Part shown: piece after piece, positions 57,272 to 64,000 of the stretch
Position numbering within the stretch: position 1 is the stretch's first letter
Layout of the letters: the number at the start of each line of letters is the position of its first letter
Assembly: GCA_006176705.1 (NCBI GenBank)
Contig: QRFJ01000059.1
Location: 1,116,001 to 1,180,000, forward strand
Reading direction: 5' to 3'
Length of the DNA stretch: 64,000 nucleotides
Origin: Cocos nucifera
Taxonomy: Eukaryota > Streptophyta > Magnoliopsida > Arecales > Arecaceae
Program-made: the position numbers and the translations under genes
Notes under the pieces: generated by a model
Databases searched by the model: none
Told to the model about the DNA's origin: nothing
The model's input: only the letters and a program-made list of their open reading frames with translations

Positions 57272-57860
57272 TGCCTTTTAAACCTTTCATAGTTTGCTCA
57301 GCTATAACCAGCATGTTCAATAATTCAATCAGGATGCACTAGAGTTTATTCTGATGAACTATCCATACGAATCAGTCAAGAACTACAAGATCACATCAAT
57401 CTACAAGTTCTTATCCATGATAACTCCGACTTCTCAAGCTCTTCCAAATCCTTGATTATTGTCAGGCAATGATCTTGGACCGACTGTCCATCATGCATCT
57501 ATGCCTTAAAAAATTTTTTAAAGACTTGATAACACGCTGCGCGACTCTGTTCACCAAACAACTCTTGCAGATGAGCCAATATTTGGTGCGCAGTCCTTAT
57601 GTCTTCATGTTGACACTGCAAGTCATCTGACATGGAGCCCAACATATAGTACCTAACCTTATTATCATCATCTGATCACTTCTCATGAGACACTCTCTGT
57701 TTAGCGATCGGACGGGCTGGTAGGGTAGGAATCTTCTAGTTCAATACATAGGACAACTTCTCGGAACTCAAAACTATTTTGAAGTTTCTAAGCCAATTCT
57801 TGAAATTGGGTCCGATCAATCTATGGGTATGTAGGATTCAGGTCAAAGGGTTGGACGCAA
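57272..57860 (-). pseudogene. gag: Element K gag fragment (F/H family, broken)
   Basis: The minus strand is collinear with H's gag from about 43550 to 44140: FGEQSRAA-type, MLGSMSDDLQ-type and ARILNPH-type stretches can be followed with many stops. The start ATG has been deleted near 57857. The left end at about 57272 is abrupt, with non-element DNA beyond, so everything 3' of gag is missing. Confidence 0.8.
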
Positions 57861-58087
57861 AGGAGAGTTAAAAGTTTTTAGTTAGACTTGTAATTTAATT
57901 TGACTAATTTATTTAGAAATTTTATTTTTAAACAAATTAGGCTCCTACTATTTTCTCAGATTCCTGTACTCTCTTGGCAGAGATAATGAAAATCTTCACG
58001 ATGATAGATTTCTGATGGATGGTGCGGTCGCACCGATTGGCTCACCACCTCACCTAACAGTTATTGGTAATGGATCAACTGATGAGT

Positions 58088-58102
58088 GGACAACTCTTAT
58101 CC
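58088..58102 (-). promoter_or_regulatory. Leader hairpin 1, element K version
   Basis: RNA strand GGATAAGAGTTGTCC: 6-bp stem with one G-U wobble; outer pairs G-C, G-C where H has G-C, A-U. Confidence 0.55.
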
Positions 58103-59074
58103 AATGTTTCTCTAAACATGGTGCATCCAAACTTGGTCTCTAATTCATGAAGCTCATCGAGCCTGAAATATTGTTTTACTCCTTAGTTAAGTCAGATCCA
58201 CCATTTGTACGAACTAGATTTCTGATTGGATCCCTCACCGTATCTGAAATATTGAGCCCAACCCATCCTCCAATCCATAGCATCCAATGCCTAATAGAAG
58301 TGGTTGCGTCTTTTCGGTGCAATTGAACCACTATATCCAGTCGAGAATAATCAACCCCGGAAAGAGCCTGCACATCTACAATGGTGGAAGACCTATGACT
58401 AAATATTTTTTAAGAAGATTTGATTTAAGTCTCTTAGACTTAACTTAGTCATAACAATTATGACTAATCTAGTAGCATGGATTAGCTCGAATCGTTAGCC
58501 ACCTCAAACCAAAACTAGGTCAACCTAAATGGCCAAGTAAGTGAGATTAGTGGGAAGAATATACCATTAAATCGACATGAACACATTCAGGTCGAGTAGC
58601 TTCCAATTAAAAATTAGTCGGTCGTATCTGTCAAACTTATCTTAGACATTAAATTATCGAACTAAAACTAATTGGGTTAGCCTATAATTCAAGGCTCGAA
58701 TTATGCAGCCAAATTAGGTCTTAACTTGGTCGATCACATATGACTGTGAGTCGACCTTGACCAAGACTTACAACTATTTGGCTAGTCAAAACTAAGCTCT
58801 TTTTATCCCACCTAACTAACTCTTGATTCGATTTAATCAACCACTTGACCTAATTGAGCTACCCATACTTGAACCCATATTTTATGAAAGGTGTCTTAGA
58901 TCTAAAAATTCATAATTTTTAGATCTAATTGATTTCATAAATTTAATTCTTAATTAAGTCCAGGGTTTATAAATAAAACATGCATCAAAGATCCTAGGAT
59001 TTTAGGATCTGAATTTTACCGAAAAATAAATTTTGATCTTTGATTAAGGACAGACACGTAGCACCCCTACACGC

Positions 59075-59132
59075 CATAAGAGTATCTCATTGAATGGAAA
59101 GAGTGGGCCTTTAAACCCTTCTTACTCTTATG
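59075..59132 (-). promoter_or_regulatory. Leader hairpin 2, element K version
   Basis: Arms CATAAGAGT (59075-59083) and ACTCTTATG (59124-59132) pair perfectly, with two base pairs exchanged relative to H. Confidence 0.65.
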
Positions 59133-59548
59133 ACTAGATGGCCAAGGAGAATGCCTTAATCAGAAATAGAACTATACTACAAAACAGTTTAATCTAACAC
59201 ATATATCTCATATATGATTAAAGATTTAAACTACACGTGTTTTGTATACATCTCATGTATCATATTTAAAATCATACTTGCATGTTTCAGATCTTATTAT
59301 ATTTGATATAACATCTAAAAATAAATTTTTAATTGATTATATCAAAAAAAAAAATATTCTAGATAATTCATAGAACAAATCTATAAATCTAGTCTAGACA
59401 TGCATTACATATATCGCACATATGATATTTTAAATTTAATCTACTGATTTCAGATCTGATTATATCTTATATAACATTTGAAATCAGTCATATCAAATCA
59501 TAAATAAATAAAAATCAAATCAAAACCTAATCTGAAGAACTGCAAATG

Positions 59549-59564
59549 CAGCTCTGATACCAGT
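59549..59564 (-). other. Element K primer-binding site
   Basis: The minus strand reads ACTGGTATCAGAGCTG, next to the LTR at 59565. Confidence 0.92.
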
Positions 59565-62017
59565 TGAAGGAAAACCTAGTTTTCCTACCGTAGGATCGAT
59601 CTGATCTTATCAAATATGTAGTAAAAATTTTAAAATTTTTTTACTATAATCTGATTAAATCTAAGTATTCTTTGATCCGATAGAAATAATTTGATATTAT
59701 AAATTAAAATTAAATTAAATTATAACAATAATTACTACCTAATTTAGATAAACGATTTATCCTACTGATGATCTAACTGCACTTTGAGGTTCTGGATCTA
59801 GCCACGCACATGCCCGACCTCTACCAAAGTCCACTTAGGTCAGATCTAGATGCTGTCTCCTTCTGGATCTAATCTCTAAATATTAGATCTCAATTCTACC
59901 TAATGCTCCTTCGATCTAATCTTCAAAAGTAGTGTGTTCGTCTCACGAATGGGAATGTCTTGACTTGATCTTTGCGCCAATAGTAATACGACTTTTGCTT
60001 GCTTATTCGCCTAACTCCTTGGGCATGGAGAAGAGGAAGAGGATATGAAATAGGAGCCGTGGAGGTGGAGAGAGCAGCAGGGCTTTGCCATAGATAAATT
60101 ATGATTATCAAACACTTTAATTAGGGGTCTATTTATAGACCTACGTGCAGCCTTAGAGTCCTAGGGCTTTAAGCAACTAGTTTGCTTAAAGCAGAAGGAC
60201 TCTCTAAGCCTCTCCATGCCACATCCCTTTTTAATCTAAATATTTGTCACACAAACATCAGAATATATGGCATGGAATTGGGATAAAGGAGAATAGATGG
60301 CGCAAACATTTATCTTCTTGGAGTTTTGATCTTATAAAAACTCCTCCTTGAAATCCTCTAAGGGCACATGCCATATGGGGGCGTGCACCCTCATTTTTTC
60401 ATGAAAACACTAAGGGATGTGCGCCTCCAGATAAACTGTAGGAGGCGTATGCCTCCTCCCTTCTTTTCTGCAAAGAATGGGTCAAACGACCCTTGTCCTA
60501 ATTTCATTCGATGATTTTAGGACAAACCCTGATTTGGTTAAGACAACCCTTATCCTATTCCCATCTTATGGGATTAAAGATAAGCCAATTTTTTTATGAC
60601 AAGCCTTGGTCAGGCCAGGATAAGGTCCAGTCAGATCAAGACAAAATCATTCAGGGCTCTCGGATGAGCCTTGTTCAAATTTCATCTCATGATTTTAGGA
60701 CAAGCCCTGATCTTATCAGGACAAGCCTTGTTCTAATCAAGATAAGCCTATTCTGACCAGGACAAGCTCCAGTCAGACCAACATAAACTCATATAGGGCT
60801 TTTGGATGAGCCAAATTCAATTTGACTCAATCAAAATGAACCAAAAAGATTATAGAAAGAGAATGTTAGGCTTAACCGTGTGCTAGCATGATTTTCTTGA
60901 ACCTAATTGGATCTAATCTAAATCAATCAAACTGGATTAGCCCAATTAATAACATTCAGATCTAAATTATTGTTTGTGTAATCTAGTTAGATTCAGTTCT
61001 GTATGGTAATGAGACATGTCATGATCTCCATCATCGATATCATCGAAATATCTTTCGATGCACTAGAACTCTTCTGATTCATCCAATTAGAATCATCGAT
61101 CATCAAGATAATTCTAATTGATCCCAAAATCTACTAGTAACACTTAACAGTATGTAGTGGTAATCCATCAGAATTGAATGTAAACCTCTCAGTGCAGCTA
61201 CCTATGTGATTGGGTTTTTCTATTATGAGCCTCGACAAGATCAAGGTTATGGTGAACTCGTCAAACCTAACACCCATCTTATGAATAAATTATTTGATTC
61301 GAGTTCGATGTAAAATCTTAATAGAAACTTCTTTCTATTATATTCACACTATCATGGCAATGAGTTTTAGGACTTGATCTCATGATCATCATAGGACTAC
61401 TCCTCCTTTATCGAGATAGATAGACTCATATTGGTGCAATCCAATTCCTATAATGAACATGCTATAGCCAATATACACCTCAGAATTTCGAATGGCTAGG
61501 AGATCGAGTTATGGTGTGGTCAAACTATAATACCTTCAAGGTGAACTATCGATGTACCTCAGATCAAAGAACTAAATACACGACTGTAGCATCGAGCTAG
61601 TCATTGATGAGAAGGTAGATTTCCTTATGACTACTCGAGGTGGTCATGCTCGATGCCCTTGTTCTCAACAAATACCTATACTTTCACTCCGATGTCTCCA
61701 CACCTAGACTCAAGACTCATTTATCTGAAGAAAATGATCATACACCAATCTTTTAGATCAATCTTCATCCTCATGATAATCCTACGATCGAAAGCAGTTT
61801 ATGAGTTAATTATGATAACACATGCCTTAAATTCTCAACTCTTGAGAATATGTGTTATCATGCCCGTTAACTCAATGGATATATCATAAACACTTTAATA
61901 CATAATATGATAGAATAAATAATCTATTTATTAATTTTAAATTAAAATTATAAAAATACTCTTAGAAAGTATTTTATAAGTATCGGCCAATCTGACTTCT
62001 AGGACACATATATAATA
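59565..62017 (-). repeat. LTR shared by elements K and L
   Basis: About 2453 bp from TGAAGGAAAACC to CACATATATAATA. On its left lie a PBS and leader, making it K's 5' LTR. On its right lie a polypurine tract and RNase H/RT/INT in the same orientation, making it L's 3' LTR. It is diverged from the F/H LTRs, with TATA at 60130 and a different upstream palindrome. Confidence 0.85.
60130..60137 (-). promoter_or_regulatory. TATA box of the K/L LTR
   Basis: The minus strand reads GTCTATAAATAGACCC. A perfect inverted repeat GCTTTAAGCAA-CTAGT-TTGCTTAAAGC lies at 60166-60192 just upstream. Confidence 0.6.
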
Positions 62018-62350
62018 CACCCCCACTTGACCTAAAGCTAATTGACTATAAATCTAAGTTCCATCTTCTTAAGATGGGCTTTAATCTTATGCTGGCCTAA
62101 AGGCTTCATCAGTGCGTCAATTGATTTGTCTGCATTGTCGACTCTCTTGACTTTGACGTATCCCTTCTTGAGGTAATCGCAGACTAGATGAAAATGCCGC
62201 TCGATGTGCATTGGTGAAGTCTGCTATTACCGTCTGCTTGAAATACTTTTAGCTTATAGCACCATCTTTGCACAGAAATAGATTTTCAGATGTCAACTTT
62301 CGATTATCTTTGTCAGACATAAAATCTGAGTCTATATATCCACGGACCTA
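62018..62350 (-). pseudogene. pol: Element L RNase H (internally deleted)
   Basis: The polypurine tract reads CAAGTGGGGGTG on the minus strand. The RNase H C-terminal region follows H closely to about 62208, where roughly 300 bp are missing compared with H (text jumps from the CGCTCGATGTGCAT region to GGTGAAGTCTGCTATTACCG). The catalytic CDN block is therefore absent. Confidence 0.78.
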
Positions 62351-63304
62351 GAGTTCTCCTTGCTGAACCTCTTCAGCATCTCCTCTATATACATTTGCTG
62401 TGAGAGACCCAGCATCCTCATCGATCTATCCTTATAGACCTAAATTTCAAAAAGAAGGATACTTATCCTAGGTCTTTCATAGAAAACTCTTAGATAACCA
62501 TACTTTGACCGAGATCAACATGAAAATATCATTTCCAATCAAAGGAGGATGTCATCCATGTACAGTACGAGGAAGATAACAGCACTCTCACTAACCAATT
62601 TGAACATACAAGACTCTTCCTCATTCTTGATGAAATTAAATGATTTGATCACATCATTAAAATGAGCATTTTAGCTCGAAGATGCTTGCTTTAGTCCATA
62701 GATGAATCTTTGCAGCTTGCAAATCTTATGATCACCATCACTAGATATGAAACTAAGGGGCTGTTCCATATAGATATCTTTCTCAAAATATCCATTTAAG
62801 AACATCATTTTCACATCCATCTGCCATATTTTGTAATCGAAATGCGTTGCTATTGCAAGCAATGTATGGATGAATTTAAGCATGGCTACTGATAAAAAGG
62901 TATCCTGATAGTTAATGCCCTCATGCTGACTATATCCTTTCGTTAACTAGCCTAGCTTTGAATGTCTCTACATTTTTATCTACACCTATCTTTCTCTTAA
63001 AGATCTATTTACATCCAATAGATACTATAACTTCAGATGGATCTACCATAGTCTAGACTTAGTTTGAGCGTATTGAGTTAATTTCTGACCCCATTATCTC
63101 TAACCATTTCTTAGAGTTGATATCTGATATTACCTCATTATAGATTTTGGGATTATCACCATGAATCCTATTTTTTGTGAGGAATATTTTCTCTACATCC
63201 TCTTGAATAGTATCTAAGTACCTCTCAAGAGGACAAAAAATCCTACTTGATCTACGAGATGGAGGAGATTGTATTAGGATTGGCTCAAACTGACTAGGTT
63301 TCAA
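62351..63304 (-). pseudogene. pol: Element L reverse transcriptase (deleted and broken)
   Basis: The minus strand has a second deletion at about 62358, removing most of the thumb/connection. The remainder shows YMDD at 62551-62562 (Val to Met), then 62883-62671 (IHTLLAIATHFDYKIWQMDVKM, CKLQRFIYGLKQASSS) and 63304-63059 (linker: SRIFCPLERYLDTIQEDVEK). Confidence 0.83.
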
Positions 63305-64000
63305 AGATTTCTTGGCTCGTTGCTCTTTGGAGACTTTCTCCTCGAGCTTGATTTGTCTCCCGATGCCACCATCTTGAATAAACTATTTTTCAAGAAAAAT
63401 AGCATGTCGACTCATAATCACATTATGGTCTTCTGGAAGATAGAAATAATATCCTAATGACTCCTTAGGATATCCAATAAACTAAGCTCTTAGGGACCTA
63501 GACTCTAACTTGTCCACCTATTGTCTCTTGACATAGATCGAACAACCCCAAATTCTGAGATAATTCAAACTCGATTTCTTATCATATCATATCTCATATG
63601 GTGTGGTAGGAACAATTTTAGATAGAACCCTATTTAACAGGTATATAGCTGTCATTAGACTATATCCCAAAGAAAATCTGGAAGGTTCGTGAAGCTCATC
63701 ATGGATCGAACCATATCTAATAGGATTTAATTTTTTCATTCTAAAATTTTATTGAGTTGAGGTATTTCAGGTGGAGTCTATTGTAAGACAATAAGATAGT
63801 TTAAAAATTTTTGACTAAGGTATTCACCTCCTCAATCTGATTGAAGAATCTTAATGGGCTTTTTGATTTGCTAATCTACTTTATGTCTGAATTTCTTAAA
63901 CTTTTTAAAGACTTCAAACTTGTATTACATCAGGTAAACATATCCATACTAAGATAGATCATCGATAAAGATAATGAAGTAGAAAAAATTATCTTTAATC
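63305..64000 (-). pseudogene. pol: Element L integrase, runs off the right edge
   Basis: The minus strand is collinear with H 41940-42600: C-terminal region near 63380-63620 and the core near 63700-64000, including an LNQIEEVNTL-like stretch where the second catalytic Asp lies. A short deletion near 63795 and many stops. Gag and 5' LTR are outside the window. Confidence 0.78.

Larger units (their letters stand above)
57861..59548 (-). other. Element K untranslated leader
   Basis: Collinear with the leaders of H and F; no gene. Hairpin 1 at 58088-58102, hairpin 2 at 59075-59132. Confidence 0.75.

Overview
The window reads as nuclear intergenic DNA of a flowering plant. It is AT-rich, contains no intact host gene that I can recognise, and is almost entirely LTR retrotransposons inserted into one another. 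The copia primer-binding sites (TGGTATCAGAGC, matching plant initiator-Met tRNA), 2.3-2.8 kb LTRs, TNT1-94-like copia pol domains and a Tat-like gypsy gag all point to a plant. A monocot such as a palm is my guess from general familiarity with such LTRs, not something the sequence proves. Every reading frame over about 100 codons that has a recognisable product is a retroelement gag or pol fragment, and all are broken by stops or frameshifts. Layout, block 1 (1-26283): element A is a minus-strand Ty1/copia element whose 3' end lies off the left edge and whose 5' LTR is 23659-26283. Two elements sit inside its pol. Element C (minus, 12580-20808, target duplication attat) is inserted in the integrase. 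Element B (plus, 749-11668, target duplication ctact/ctgct) is inserted in the reverse transcriptase. A and C carry the same large deletion of gag; B still has a full-length but dead gag. Block 2 (26284-53.9 kb): element E (plus, copia, only a gag-protease remnant and split 3' LTR) is split by element F (minus copia, 27648-53021). F holds a gypsy element G (plus, 31673-36264, duplication gggtc/ggatc) in its INT/RT linker and a younger copy of its own family, element H (minus, 37896-48319, duplication tttag), in its gag. G carries gag but no pol and has a 17-unit minisatellite instead. H has nearly identical LTRs and is the freshest insertion. Block 3 (53.9-64 kb): a minus-strand gag fragment of another copia family (I), then about 2.4 kb with no recognisable gene (the only candidate low-copy DNA), then two head-to-tail minus-strand copia bodies (K and L) of the F/H family sharing a single LTR at 59565-62017. 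How the parts work: in an intact element the LTR promoter would drive one RNA. The leader carries the primer-binding site and probably packaging structures, gag would form the particle, and protease, integrase, reverse transcriptase and RNase H would copy and insert the element. No element here keeps a full set. The most interesting signals are two small hairpins in the leaders of the F/H/K family that keep pairing through paired base changes, a palindrome held at fixed distance upstream of the LTR TATA box, the shared gag deletion in A and C, and the one-LTR-two-bodies structure of K/L. LTR divergences were judged by eye, not computed.
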